Positions 39,301 through 46,474 of a stretch of DNA of 64,000 bases are shown here, piece by piece; the first letter of the stretch is position 1, and every line of letters begins with the position of its first letter. The notes beneath the pieces are model-generated. The model made no database searches, was not told where the DNA came from, and saw nothing but the letters and a program-made list of their open reading frames with translations. Both the position numbers and the translations under genes were made by a program. The stretch is from Ruminococcus sp. (GTDB lineage: Bacteria > Bacillota > Clostridia > Oscillospirales > Acutalibacteraceae): contig JAFQNJ010000044.1 of NCBI GenBank assembly GCA_017395925.1, positions 1 to 64,000 on the forward strand, written 5' to 3'.

Positions 39301-42300
39301 CTGGGTCTCGGCGAGGATGCCGTAGCTCCCGAGGTTTCCGACAGAAACGGCTTTATCTTCGTTGGTTGGGATAAGGAGTTCGAGGATATCGAGAGCGACC
39401 TTACAGTAAACGCAGTTTATATTCCCAACGACACTACTTATACAGTTACCTTCATCGGATTCGACGGTGAGGTTATCAGCACTACTCAGGTTGGTCACGG
39501 CCAGCAGGCAGTTGCTCCCGAGGCTCCCGAGGTTGACGGCTACGTATTTGTTGGTTGGGATGAGACATTCGATAACGTAACATGCGAAAAGACCGTAACA
39601 GCAGTTTATAAGGAAGATGTTGTATATATCTTCGGCTCCTTCAACGAATGGGCAGAGGGTATCAAGATGACCGCAGGCGAAGGCGTACACGAGTACACCC
39701 TCACTCTGGGTAAGGGTACATACTACTTCAAACTGAATCACATTGACAGCTGGTTCGGTAACACAGGTGCTATTGATGACACAACAACCGCTACCTCCGC
39801 AGTAGGTTGGGAGATGGTTCTTGATGCTGACAACTGCACACTGAATGCAACAGGCGGTAAGTACACCTTCAGATACAACACCGAGACAAAGATGCTGGAG
39901 GTATTCTACGAGCCTCTCGAGTACACCGTTACCTTCAAGGGCTTCGACGGCGAGGAACTCCTGACATCAACTGTTAAGCTGGGCGATACAATCACAGCTC
40001 CCGAAGCACCCGCAGTTGAGGGCTACATCTTCGTAGGTTGGGATAACGCCTTTGAGTATGTTGACGAAGATCTTGAAATCAACGCAGTATACATCAAGGA
40101 CAGCACCACATACACAGTAGTATTTATGGATATGGACGGTACGGTTATCTCTACTCAGGAAGTTGAGTACGGCGAGGCAGCTACCGCTCCCAAGGATCCC
40201 ACCCAGGTAGGCTATATCTTCACAGGCTGGGACAAGAGCTTTGATAAGATTACCGAGGACACAGTTATTACCGCTCAGTACAAGGATAATCAGATTTATC
40301 TGGTTGGTACCTTCAACGAGTGGAACACAGATCTCCACCTGAAGAGAGAGGGTACAACCGATTACTTCTCCGCAATGGTTGACCTTGAAGCAGGCTCATA
40401 CTTCTTCAAACTCCTCCAGAACGACGTATGGTACACAAATGCAAGTACCATCATCAACACAACAAAGGTTACCTCTGACACAGGTATTGAGCTGAAGACA
40501 GACTCCTCTATGGGAGATATCATCCTCAATGCTTCAGGCGGTACCTACAACTTCAGATTCAACGTCCGCACAAACAAGCTGGAAGTTATCTTCTATGCAG
40601 GCGTAATCGAGAAGTACACCGTAACATTTGTAAACTGGGACGGCACAGTTCTTGACACTGTTGTAGTAGCAGGCGGCAAGGATGCAAGCGCTCCCGAGGC
40701 TCCCACCAAGCCCTCCGATGAGATGTATGACTACATCTTCGCAGGCTGGGATAAGGACTTCACAAAGGTTACAGAAGACCTGACTGTCACAGCACAGTTC
40801 ACACAGGTGCTTAAGAAGTTCACAGTAACCTTCCTTGATGATGTAGGAAACGTTATTGCCACACAGCAGGTTGAATACGGCAAGGGTGCAAATGCTCCCG
40901 ACGCTCCCGTAAAGGACGGCTTCGTATTCAACGGCTGGGATAAGGACTTCTCCAATATCACAGGTGACCTTACCGTAACTGCCAAGTACATCGCAGGCAG
41001 AGTCAGCGGTGTAACTCTTGCAGGTACATTCAACGGTTGGGATGCAACAGCTACTCCCTTCCTCATCACCACAAGCACCGACAAGGTTTCCCTCCAGATG
41101 AAGCTTGCAGAGGGTACATATCAGTTCAAGGTAGTTGAGAACGGTTCCTGGTACGGTAACTGGGGCACCATCGCAGATACTACCGTTACAACATCTGCAA
41201 CAGGCTGGGAAATGGATCCCTACGCAGGTGACTGCACACTTATCGCAGGTGGCGGCACCTACATCTTCACATATACAATTTCCACTCATACTCTGGAAGT
41301 TGAGTATGTCGGCAGCGAGTTCAAGGTAACCTTCGTTGACTGGGACGGTACTGTTATCAAGACCGAGGTTGTTGAGCCCGGCGGCAGCGCAACCGCACCC
41401 ACAGGTACATTCACAAGACCCGATGATGAGGGCTATACATACGTATTCGACGGCTGGGATATGGACTTTACAAATGTTATTGCTCCTCTGAGAGTAACAG
41501 CACAGTACAAGGGCACTCCCAAGACCTACACCGTAACCTTCAAGAACTGGAACGGCGTAGTTCTCAAGACCCAGAGCGTTCAGTACGGCACAGCAGCCAC
41601 ACCTCCCGCAGACCCCACCAGAACAGGCTTTATCTTCTCCGGTTGGGACGGCGACATCAACTATATCACAGGCAACACCACCTTTACCGCCCAGTTCACC
41701 GACAACGGTGTATACATTATGGGTGACTTCAACGACTGGCAAGGAACAAAGCTTACCTATCTGGGTAACAATATCTATCAGGGTAAGATTTACCTCTCTG
41801 CAGGTCAGTACAAGTTCAAGGTAAAGCAGGGTTATGACTGGTACGGCAACAACGGATGGATAGATGACACAACAACCTACACTTCAGCGACAGGTTGGGA
41901 AATGACTTGGGATGCAGGTGACTGTACTCTCAATGCTTCAGGCAGCACCTATACATTCAGATACAACGCTTCCACCAGAATGCTTGAGGTTCTCTATGTG
42001 CCTCCCACATACACAGTAACCTTCAAGAACTGGAACGGCGCTATCCTCAAGACACAGTATGTCCAAAGAGGAAATCCTGCATATGCTCCCCAGAATCCCA
42101 CCAGAGCAGGTTATGTCTTCACAGGTTGGGACAGAGACTTCTCATGGATTTACGAGAATACAGTAGTTACAGCACAGTTTGCTCTCAATACTGTAAGCGT
42201 AATGGGTGACTTCAACAACTGGGAAGGCACAGGAATGGTTTCAACGGGCGGTTCAAACTACACAGCAACTATTGAGCTTCCTGCAGGAACCTACAAGTTC

Positions 42301-45144
42301 AAGATTAAGCACATCGACACATGGTATGGTAACGGCGGCACAATTGAAAATTCCACTCTGGCAACCTCAGCTGTCGGTTGGGAAATGGTATGGGATCAGG
42401 GCGACTGCACACTCAATGCTGCAGGCGGCACCTACACCTTCAATTTCAACACCGATACAAGAATGCTCGAGATTCTTTACAAGGGTGCTATTTACACAGT
42501 TACCTTCCTTGATTATGACGGCTCTATAATCAGCACACAGCAGGTAGAATACGGCAAGTCTGCCACAGCTCCTGCAAATCCCGTAAGAGAAGGATATGAG
42601 TTCTCCGGTTGGAGCGGCGACTTTTCCTTCATTACAGGCAACACAACAATTATGGCTCAGTATGGTGGCGAGACCACTGTATACCTCAGAGGTACCTTCA
42701 ACAACTGGGATCTCACTTCTCCCATGAAGGGCTCAGATACTCCCAAGGTTTACACCTATGTTCTGACACTTTCTGCAGGCGAATACACCTTCAAGATTAA
42801 CATTGGAGACTTGTGGTTCGGTAACAACGGAACTATTGAGGATACAACAGTTCTTACCTCTTCCACAGGTTGGGATATGGATGCATCCGCAGGCGACTGT
42901 AAGCTTGTTGCCAAGGGCGGCACATATCTCTTCAGGTTCAATACTGAGACCAATAAGCTTGAAGTTCTCCGTGTAACCGATACTCTCACAGTAACCTTCG
43001 TTGACCACGACGGCACCGTGCTTTCCACTCAGAGTGTCAAGTACGGCGATGCAGCAGTTGCTCCCACAGACCTTGTAAGAGCAGGCTATGTATTCGTTGG
43101 TTGGGATAAGGCTATTGATAACGTAACTGCTTCTATGAAGGTTACAGCACTTTACAGAAAGGCAGTTGTACTCTACGTCAATACTGCCGACAAGGCAGGC
43201 GCAGAGATGATTCTCGGCGAAAACGGCCAGAACGAAGTAATTGTTACTCTCAAGGAGGGTACACACAAGTTCAACATCAATATCGGCGGCGTGGTTTACT
43301 CCGCAGAGAGCACCTTCGGCGATAATATTGAGGGAATCAAGCTCTTTAACGATATGGGCGACTGCACAATCGTTGCAACAGGCGGCACTTATCTGTTCTC
43401 CTTCAATGAGGAAACAGGACTTCTCACAGTTGTGAAGCTTGCAGATGCAACCGATGACGAGATTGATCCCGACAATCCCTCCACAGGCGATGAGATTGAT
43501 CCCGATAATCCTTCCACAGGCGATGAGATTGATCCCGATAACCCCTCCACAGGTGACGAGATTGATCCTGATAACCCCGATACACCTGATAATCCCGACA
43601 ATCCTGACACTCCCGTAGTGCCTGAAGAACCCGAAATTATTGAACATCTGGTGGTCTATGTGAACCCGGATGGCAAGTTCCTGGGCTTCGAGAATGTTGT
43701 GGACGGCGAGGCGGTAGCCAATTCGCCGACACCCACATACTCGGATGAAGGTTATATTTACACCTTCGTAGGATGGGATGTCGACCTCAGACGTATCACA
43801 GGTTACACTGTTGCAACAGCGGTTTACAGCAAGGTTGCAAAGAAATTCACAGTAACCTTCGTTGACAGAAGCGGAAATACCATTGAGACACAGAGCGTGC
43901 CTTACGGCACAGCCGCATCTGCACCCGCAGCACCCGAGCTTGAAGGCTATACCTTCATCGGATGGGATAAGGCATTCAGCAGTATCACAGGTGATATCAC
44001 AATCACAGCAAGATACAAGAAGAACACCGAGGGTGAGTCTTCAGACATCGGCAAACTCTTCGTTGAGGTTGTCAGCGGCTCAGGCTTTACAATCAGCGTA
44101 AACGGTGCTACCGCAAGACCTCAGGGTACATCTTACTACAACTCCAATGTTCCCATGGGTACAAAGGTTACCTTGGTAGCAAATGCAGCAGAAGGAGCAG
44201 AGTTCCTCGGCTGGATTAACGCAAACGGCGTAGTGCTCTCCACAACAGAGACCTATACCTTCGTGACTACCGGTAATAACTATGTTAAGGCAATGTACAG
44301 ATGCGACCTTGACGGTGCAAGTCTTGTAATCTTCAAGAATGACAAGGCTGCAGGCGGAAACGGTGCAGTTCTCGATATGCAGTACTACGTAGCAGGTGAG
44401 GAAATCGTTATCCCCGACAATCCTTCACAGGCAGGTTACAACTTCGCAGGATGGGATATGACTGTTGAGGAAATCAAGGCAAAGATTGAAGCCGGCGAAA
44501 ACGTAACAGTACTTGCCAAGTGGACAATCGCTGAAGTATTTGTAAACATCACCGTAAACGGCGGTACATTTGTTGCAAGCAAGACAAATGCAGATGGCAA
44601 GATTTACGCACACTTTGCAGTAACAGCTACAGCAAATGCAGCTCCCACAGGTAAGAAGTTTGCATATTGGACAGACACAGACGGAAAGATCTTAAGCTAC
44701 AATACTGAGTATAAGTTCTATCCCTCTATGGATACAGAGATAACAGCGGTTTATGTATCCAAGTCCACAGTGCTTGATTATCAGGTGCTCGTCGGTATTG
44801 AAGCGGACCCCAATGCAGACACTGAAAAGGTCAGATATTACGTAACATGGTATGTGCCTGAGGCAGAACTCGGATATGAGTTTATAAGCGGCGGTGTTAT
44901 CATTGTTGACGAAGCAAACTACAACGAGGACAGATTCTACCACGGTAGCGGTCTCACAGGTATGACAGATGCAGCACCCGGCTCGCTCCAGACAAACGGA
45001 GCAAACCAGACAGGTGCGGCTGTAACAAAGAGCAACTGCGTCTCCGGAACAACCTATTATGCAAAGACATGGGTAATCTACAAGGATGCAGAGGGCAATG
45101 AGCAGATTGCATATTCCGACCTCCTTGTAGTGGAGAAACTCTGA
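27358..45144 (+). CDS. Giant secreted multimodular GH13 alpha-amylase (5928 residues)
   Basis: ATG 27358 follows AGAAGGAGG; the ATG at 27322 has no ribosome site. Order by residue: signal peptide (1-30); CBM26-like segment (about 48-140); divergent InlB-type repeats (175-575); about 20 InlB/Flg_new repeats (each near YTVTFKNWDG...FTGWD) interspersed with five X25/SusE-like modules; GH13 catalytic domain (about 2414-2858); 11 more X25-like modules plus one degenerate copy, with about 20 InlB repeats; an acidic EIDPDNPSTGD linker; two InlB repeats; a C-terminal beta region. Catalytic motifs are intact: DTIFNH (Asp2517), GFRFDAAKH (nucleophile Asp2603), YYGEF (acid/base Glu2646), TESHDN (Asp2707). 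Each X25-like module has FN-x-W near its start, WYGN-x-G-x-I in the middle and DCTL at the end. No LPXTG motif, dockerin or SLH domain is visible, so the mode of attachment is unknown. Probably a long, many-headed starch-binding amylase. Confidence 0.9.
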   Translation: MTWKKITSMVLLLCMLMSMFAMPGVGAAVVDTAETGANVELAETGWNVSAGTTVYFDATGWSTSGRTVYIIIGHGSWSSCWPMTNIANTNVYYCSTQAWDGASEWAFMCADAGWGDEGQSPTTRKAWAYHATSCLTSAPTNTLYTTSMGTKSLNYTQTATACYQSTGGGSYSTGTTGGTVSVSGYKLSGTTASTTSSSTSGSGISAATGSTVTMKATANTGYTFKGWFTSTTATSAESTSATYTYTNTGAAKTLYAKFQLNGPYTVTVQTNSTSQGTVSTSSSSAYWGKTVTLTATPKTGYHLSSWAVTSGTGSLSSTTALKPTLTVKSNVTAKATFAANTGKVTFSAGTGGSVSSTGGSTTYSGTKASTASASTGYYFTGWTISGGTLNTDYKITSGSTSSASITIQPITNGAAITCKANFAAQYKITTQVNYPVLGSVTKSVTYVTPGNTVTITASPTTGNKFNKWTFPSGSCSYTSGSATSTSITIKPTSNVTVQGNFQAGLNVTAGSGGSVSPSGKNYYDYNTSVTLTATPSTGYHFTGWTFGGTYGGSPSTSSASTTIKVQNNTTATASFAINTYTVTFKDYNGTVLATKTVNHGGNATPPSNPTRTGYEFTGWSGTYTNVTSNQTVTATYKDIQYYLMGDMNGWGGTVMSESGNIASVKVHLEPGTYKFKLTKDGTWWGNDGTIVDTTLNTSSVGWEMYTSAGDCTLQAFGGDYTFNFNKSTGFLEVIYDPDRYTVSFFNWDGTLLQSGIVMEGANATPPANPTKAGNAQYTYTFTGWDKAYTNVQSTLDIFAQFAETTNKYTVTFKNWDGTTLATKTVEYGKAATAPSNPTRPATAQYTYTFTGWDKKFDNVTENITVTAQYSSTVNKYTVTFKNWDGTVLSTQTVEYGKSATAPSNPTRPATAQYTYTFSKWDTSYTNITGNTTVTAVYTSTVNKYTVTFKNWDGTVLSTQSIAYGSAATAPATPTKAGNAQYSYTFSGWDKDFSKITGNLTVTAQFTQSINKYTVTFKNWDGTVFSTQSVAYGSSATAPSNPTRPATAQYTYTFSKWDTSYTNITGNTTVTAVYTSTVNKYTVTFKNWDGTELKSQSVEYGKSATAPANPTRPATAQYTYTFSKWDKDFSNITGNLTVTAVYTSTVNKYTVKFLNWDDTELSTQSVEYGSAATAPATPTKEGNAQYSYTFSGWDKDFSNITGNLTVKAQFTQTTNKYTVIFKNWDGSQLSKQSVEYGSAATAPTVPARENFKFTGWDKDFSNITGDLTVTAQFVDTRVYIPGSFNGWATDSPLTVKSGDIVTTTFRIEAGTYNFKVLHQDVWYGNYGTIEDTTLATSSVGWEMVDGAADCTLKATGGTYTFNYNISTHFLEIIYTPDTYTVKFVNWDDSVLKTETVIKGQSATAPTNPTREATAQYTYTFKGWDKEFTNIQSDLTVKAQFTETTNKYTVTFKSWDGNVITTQSVEYGKSATAPTPPARNGYEFTGWDKEFSNVTGNLTVTAQYIDAKVYLCGDFNNWGVNTILTSTSGNIVSTTLRIEAGSYKFKILHKDNWYGNWGTIEDTTITSSDIGWEMATGTDNCTLNATGGTYTFNYNTSTRMLEVLFSPDSYTVVFKNWDGTVLSTQSVVHGSAAKAPATPTRPATAQYTYTFKSWDTDFSNVTSDLTVKATYTQTTNKYTVTFKNYDGTVLNTQQVEYGKGAAAPQTPTKPSDAQYSYTFKAWDKDFSSITGNLTVTATYSQTLNKYTVTFVSWDGSTIATRTVEYGKAATAPTAPARAGYEFKGWDKEFSNITGNLTVTAQYTDIQVYLPGDFNGWTTDSPMSSKSDNIVTTTLQLEAGTYKFKVLHRDVWYGNNGTIEDTTLATSSVGWEMVDGHGDCTLLATGGAYTFNYNTETRMLEVLFESDSFTVTFVNWDGTVLKTESVKAGQSATAPSNPTRPADEQYTYTFKGWDKEFTNIQEATTVTATYTQTLNKYSVVFKDHDGTVISTQTVEHGKAATAPADPVRDGFEFTGWDKEFTNVTSDLTITAQYKGNAVFLLGSFNNWEQNTRMTASSGSIVTATVELAPGTYTFKILAGDAWYGNWGNIEDTTTKTSDIGWEMTEDAGDCTLTASGGTYTFNFNTETKMLEVLSEINYFKVTFVNFDGTELKSESVKKGSSATAPENPTRPADAQYTYTFKGWDKEFTNIQAETTVTATYTETLNKYTVTFVNWDGTELSKQTVEYGSAATAPKNPTREGTAEVTYTFAGWDKPFTNITGDTVITATYTSSGSTYTVTFVNWDDTVLKTETVAFGTAATAPDDPVRDGDAQYSYTFAGWDKSFDNVTGDITVTATYVVSVNKYTVTFVNYDGSVLKTEQVAYGSAATAPVNPTRPTTSQYIFTFDGWDKEFNYITGDLTVKATYTATVNSSGTGSNIYNLSGEVQKGQILQCWNWSYNNIRYNMQEIASQGFSAIQTSPIQATKETTREYYNTVWNSSWVVYQPVSFSIETNSFNALGTKSEFEAMCKEADKYGIKVIVDTIFNHTANDMAENTIHSWVPSEIRDNPDCWHDISQNIWDFGNRYDVTHYCLSGLPDLNTSNATVQRYCINFMKEAIAAGADGFRFDAAKHIETDWDADGVKSDFWMNVLGEATAYAQSTKGFTPYYYGEFIGGPEGVGIDAYTRYMSVTDTGANNIREAVVNGNASAAASSGITYGEAPNKAVLWTESHDNYKDNGTRFISDHNINKTWALVGSRAEACGLYLARPSNIETTLMGQADVTSWSYPEVKAINQFKNYFVGQGEYLSSYNNLACVERGTTGMVIVNVGGTYFNGMTAPVHTMEAGVYSDAITGNTFTVSDGYITGDIGDTGIAVVYRVGDNGPFNAGNPTEVSLVGSFNNWDAASHVFVANNKTTASTTVFLEPGTYTFKITTSSGLWYGNSGTITDSTGSTPWSMYTNVSDNCTLNASGGRYTFTFDSSTGKLSVEHQSTYDYNSSIYLKGSFNDWGTSNLMTYTGQNNIVTTTLTLDEGTYTFKLNNTGIGVWYGNTGTIYDTTATSAASGWVMGTDVSDNCTLQASGGTYTFNFNLSTNQLVVLYTPPTYTVTFKDWDGTVLSTQSVQKGQAASAPVSPSRESDGTYTYTFTGWDKTFSNITGDTVITAQYTTAENVYTVTFLDHDGIVLYYQVVAKGESATAPADPVRIGDAQYSYIFAGWDGDFTNVQSDVSVTATYTQVVNEYTVIFKDYDGTEISTQKVAYGSAAIAPETPTREGNAQYSYTFKAWDVDFSEIKADLTVTATYTESVNEYTVTFKDFDGETLKSETALYGEGVEAPENPTRQGFVFTGWDKNFDTVTEDITVYAQYAEDIVYLIGSFNDWTENTAMTTTETDDVVTATVKLDEGVYKFKIKHIFNWYGNTGNIEDTTTKTSDIGWEMSVDTDDCTLTASGGFYTFTFNKSTRMLVVTYISSTHTVTFLDYDGTELGVVEVDHEGAAEAPAVPEREGYLFAGWDKDITKVMEDMTVTATYVEATEEYTVIFKDHDGTVLSTQTVPAGSSATAPEAPAREADDQFTYTFKGWDKDFSRVVGDITVTAEYTATPHKFTVTFVDHDGTELSKVEVEYGKGAEAPEVPERTGFVFTGWDKDFSEVTEDITVTAQYKAANIHLMGSFNEWAETDLMTEGEEEGIVSVTLTLEAGTYYFKVKDVDTWLGNTGTIEDTTLNTSEIGWEMTDGADNCTLVATGGTYTFNYNPETRMLEVLFTPPTFKVTFVDFDGTVIEEVEVSRGQDATAPADPVRDGYKFIAWEGDFTNVQADVTITATYILSKITYTVTFLDHDGTVLKSQIVTTGEAAEAPEDPEREFYTFLGWDKDFSNITYNLTVNALYQDTRSYLTGSFNEWSKDTVMTENGNIVSTELLLRAGEYSFKLISKDTWYTNTGVIEDTTTTTSDIGWEMVGDLELGDCKLQASGGKYTFNFNLDTKMLEVIYTPVQFTVSFVDYDGSVIKEQTLGLGEDAVAPEVSDRNGFIFVGWDKEFEDIESDLTVNAVYIPNDTTYTVTFIGFDGEVISTTQVGHGQQAVAPEAPEVDGYVFVGWDETFDNVTCEKTVTAVYKEDVVYIFGSFNEWAEGIKMTAGEGVHEYTLTLGKGTYYFKLNHIDSWFGNTGAIDDTTTATSAVGWEMVLDADNCTLNATGGKYTFRYNTETKMLEVFYEPLEYTVTFKGFDGEELLTSTVKLGDTITAPEAPAVEGYIFVGWDNAFEYVDEDLEINAVYIKDSTTYTVVFMDMDGTVISTQEVEYGEAATAPKDPTQVGYIFTGWDKSFDKITEDTVITAQYKDNQIYLVGTFNEWNTDLHLKREGTTDYFSAMVDLEAGSYFFKLLQNDVWYTNASTIINTTKVTSDTGIELKTDSSMGDIILNASGGTYNFRFNVRTNKLEVIFYAGVIEKYTVTFVNWDGTVLDTVVVAGGKDASAPEAPTKPSDEMYDYIFAGWDKDFTKVTEDLTVTAQFTQVLKKFTVTFLDDVGNVIATQQVEYGKGANAPDAPVKDGFVFNGWDKDFSNITGDLTVTAKYIAGRVSGVTLAGTFNGWDATATPFLITTSTDKVSLQMKLAEGTYQFKVVENGSWYGNWGTIADTTVTTSATGWEMDPYAGDCTLIAGGGTYIFTYTISTHTLEVEYVGSEFKVTFVDWDGTVIKTEVVEPGGSATAPTGTFTRPDDEGYTYVFDGWDMDFTNVIAPLRVTAQYKGTPKTYTVTFKNWNGVVLKTQSVQYGTAATPPADPTRTGFIFSGWDGDINYITGNTTFTAQFTDNGVYIMGDFNDWQGTKLTYLGNNIYQGKIYLSAGQYKFKVKQGYDWYGNNGWIDDTTTYTSATGWEMTWDAGDCTLNASGSTYTFRYNASTRMLEVLYVPPTYTVTFKNWNGAILKTQYVQRGNPAYAPQNPTRAGYVFTGWDRDFSWIYENTVVTAQFALNTVSVMGDFNNWEGTGMVSTGGSNYTATIELPAGTYKFKIKHIDTWYGNGGTIENSTLATSAVGWEMVWDQGDCTLNAAGGTYTFNFNTDTRMLEILYKGAIYTVTFLDYDGSIISTQQVEYGKSATAPANPVREGYEFSGWSGDFSFITGNTTIMAQYGGETTVYLRGTFNNWDLTSPMKGSDTPKVYTYVLTLSAGEYTFKINIGDLWFGNNGTIEDTTVLTSSTGWDMDASAGDCKLVAKGGTYLFRFNTETNKLEVLRVTDTLTVTFVDHDGTVLSTQSVKYGDAAVAPTDLVRAGYVFVGWDKAIDNVTASMKVTALYRKAVVLYVNTADKAGAEMILGENGQNEVIVTLKEGTHKFNINIGGVVYSAESTFGDNIEGIKLFNDMGDCTIVATGGTYLFSFNEETGLLTVVKLADATDDEIDPDNPSTGDEIDPDNPSTGDEIDPDNPSTGDEIDPDNPDTPDNPDNPDTPVVPEEPEIIEHLVVYVNPDGKFLGFENVVDGEAVANSPTPTYSDEGYIYTFVGWDVDLRRITGYTVATAVYSKVAKKFTVTFVDRSGNTIETQSVPYGTAASAPAAPELEGYTFIGWDKAFSSITGDITITARYKKNTEGESSDIGKLFVEVVSGSGFTISVNGATARPQGTSYYNSNVPMGTKVTLVANAAEGAEFLGWINANGVVLSTTETYTFVTTGNNYVKAMYRCDLDGASLVIFKNDKAAGGNGAVLDMQYYVAGEEIVIPDNPSQAGYNFAGWDMTVEEIKAKIEAGENVTVLAKWTIAEVFVNITVNGGTFVASKTNADGKIYAHFAVTATANAAPTGKKFAYWTDTDGKILSYNTEYKFYPSMDTEITAVYVSKSTVLDYQVLVGIEADPNADTEKVRYYVTWYVPEAELGYEFISGGVIIVDEANYNEDRFYHGSGLTGMTDAAPGSLQTNGANQTGAAVTKSNCVSGTTYYAKTWVIYKDAEGNEQIAYSDLLVVEKL
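30106..30602 (+). repeat. Near-identical direct DNA repeats inside the giant gene
   Basis: The 89 bases at 30106-30194 recur exactly at 30514-30602 (offset 408 bp). Flanking segments are also highly similar. In frame, they encode InlB-type repeats. Exact DNA identity points to recent duplication or gene conversion. Confidence 0.85.
43456..43587 (+). repeat. 33-bp tandem repeats encoding an acidic linker
   Basis: Four in-frame units encode (D)EIDPDNPSTG, the last degenerating into DTPDNPDNPDTP. A flexible, acidic Pro-rich spacer between the last X25-like module and the C-terminal part. Confidence 0.88.
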
Positions 45145-45184
45145 TAATATTCAGTACACATAACAGATTAGTGTAATCTGAAAC

Positions 45185-45221
45185 AAAGTCCCCGACAGAG
45201 AAATCTGTCGGGGACTTTTAT
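45185..45221 (+). terminator. Rho-independent terminator of the giant amylase gene
   Basis: Perfect 15-bp stem (45185-45199 with 45204-45218), loop GAAA, then TTATT. Forty bases after the stop. Confidence 0.9.
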
Positions 45222-45314
45222 TGCACGGTATTTGCATAAACCACATATAATGCCATGAACGAAGTGTATTCCATTAGGGAATTGTGTTAAAATATCACAA
45301 TATGAGAGATAGTG

Positions 45315-45352
45315 TTGAAGTTTGCAAGGTTATGTGATATAATTATCACATA
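45315..45352 (+). promoter_or_regulatory. Promoter with palindromic operator over the -10 box
   Basis: TTGAAG (45315-45320), 17-bp spacer, TATAAT (45338-45343). The -10 box is the centre of the perfect inverted repeat TATGTGATA-TAAT-TATCACATA (45331-45352). Binding there would block RNA polymerase, so repression of the downstream gene is likely. TGTGA/TCACA half-sites recall Crp-family sites, but with 8 rather than 6 bases between. Confidence 0.7.
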
Positions 45353-45426
45353 TTCGGGTGCGGTGATGTTACAAAGCGGTGCATTACCGGCACCCAAAAT
45401 ATTATACGAAAACAAGGTGAGTTTAC

Positions 45427-46200
45427 TTGCTTAAGCAAATCGTGAACTGGCTTTTCAGCCAGAACAACTCCTCGCTTCAAATCGGGCTTTTTGATGTGTG
45501 GCATTTTTTCTATCTTTTTCTGATTTTCGGTGGCTCTGCATTTCTTGCTGTATTACTGGGAAACAAGTCGGAAAAAGCTAAAGACAGGACAATTAAGATA
45601 TTTGCATATCTCACCATTGGTCTTTATTTGGCAGATTTTTTCATAATGCCTCTGTCGGACAGCTACAGCGGAATCAGTGAGTATAAACTGCCATTCAATA
45701 TATGCACGATAATGGCGGTGATGGTGCCCTTTGTGCAGTTTAATAGCCATTTTGCAAAGCTCAAACCCATTATAGTAACCCTTTCCATAGCATCTTCAAC
45801 GATGTGGATGTGTTATCCCGGCACAGCACTTGGTGGTCAGCCACCCTTCTGTTATATTATTTTCCAGACCTTTATGTATCACGGCTTTTTGTATACCTGG
45901 GGTTTTTTGAATCTTGCATACGGCAGGGTAGAGCTCCACTTCAAAAATATATGGAAAGAGCTTGTAGCAATACTCATTATACTGGTGTGGGCATCCTTCG
46001 GAAACGCAATATACGATGGAGTCCAGAACTGGTTTTTCATCGAGGAAAGTATATTCCCCTTCCTTTCAGACGGTATAATGCCTTTTATGGTAGTTTTCTG
46101 CGTGTTCGGTACCTGTTTTCTGGTGTATTGCGGATACTTCGCAGTAAAAGCCGTGGTAGAAAAAATAAAGGAAAAGAAAGCACCTCTCAAAAAAGCATAA
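45427..46200 (+). CDS. YwaF/TMEM164-like integral membrane protein
   Basis: 257 residues; TTG start 6 bases after AAGGTGAG. About seven membrane helices. The helix pattern, the YKLPFNICTIMAVMVP segment and the conserved HGFLYTWG segment fit the YwaF (TIGR02206) family of membrane proteins of unknown function. Monocistronic, between two terminators, behind a promoter with an operator palindrome. Confidence 0.6.
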   Translation: MLKQIVNWLFSQNNSSLQIGLFDVWHFFYLFLIFGGSAFLAVLLGNKSEKAKDRTIKIFAYLTIGLYLADFFIMPLSDSYSGISEYKLPFNICTIMAVMVPFVQFNSHFAKLKPIIVTLSIASSTMWMCYPGTALGGQPPFCYIIFQTFMYHGFLYTWGFLNLAYGRVELHFKNIWKELVAILIILVWASFGNAIYDGVQNWFFIEESIFPFLSDGIMPFMVVFCVFGTCFLVYCGYFAVKAVVEKIKEKKAPLKKA

Positions 46201-46209
46201 TGCATGATA

Positions 46210-46244
46210 GAAGCTCCGCGGTAATGATGCTGCGGAGCTTTTCC
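46210..46244 (+). terminator. Rho-independent terminator after the YwaF-like gene
   Basis: Nine-base-pair stem AAGCTCCGC/GCGGAGCTT (46211-46219 with 46232-46240) followed by TTCC. Confidence 0.75.
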
Positions 46245-46474
46245 ACTTCGTTTATCCAAGCATAGAGTATTTTTTGGTAATAATTTGAGATTATTTGGCA
46301 CTTCCAACTGTTTTTAATACAAAACAGATAAAAATGGGAAAAAGTCTTGTAAAAAGACTCGGTTTGTGATAAAAATATATTATGTATGATTACTTATATA
46401 ATGGGGTAGAAGGGGCTCTTTGACACAAGCCTTTTCGCACCTTCAGACAAAGTTTCAATAGGAGGAATGCTACT

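Noticed and set aside
40534..41742. 402-codon open frame on the minus strand
   Set aside because: Shadow of the repeated coding sequence of the giant amylase: no ribosome site, Cys/Val/Gly-rich nonsense composition.
43456..43587. CRISPR-like or regulatory tandem repeat
   Set aside because: It is an in-frame 33-bp coding repeat that makes an acidic linker.
27358..45144. LPXTG, SLH or dockerin anchor on the giant amylase
   Set aside because: The C-terminus ends in a beta domain without a sorting motif, hydrophobic tail or calcium loops.
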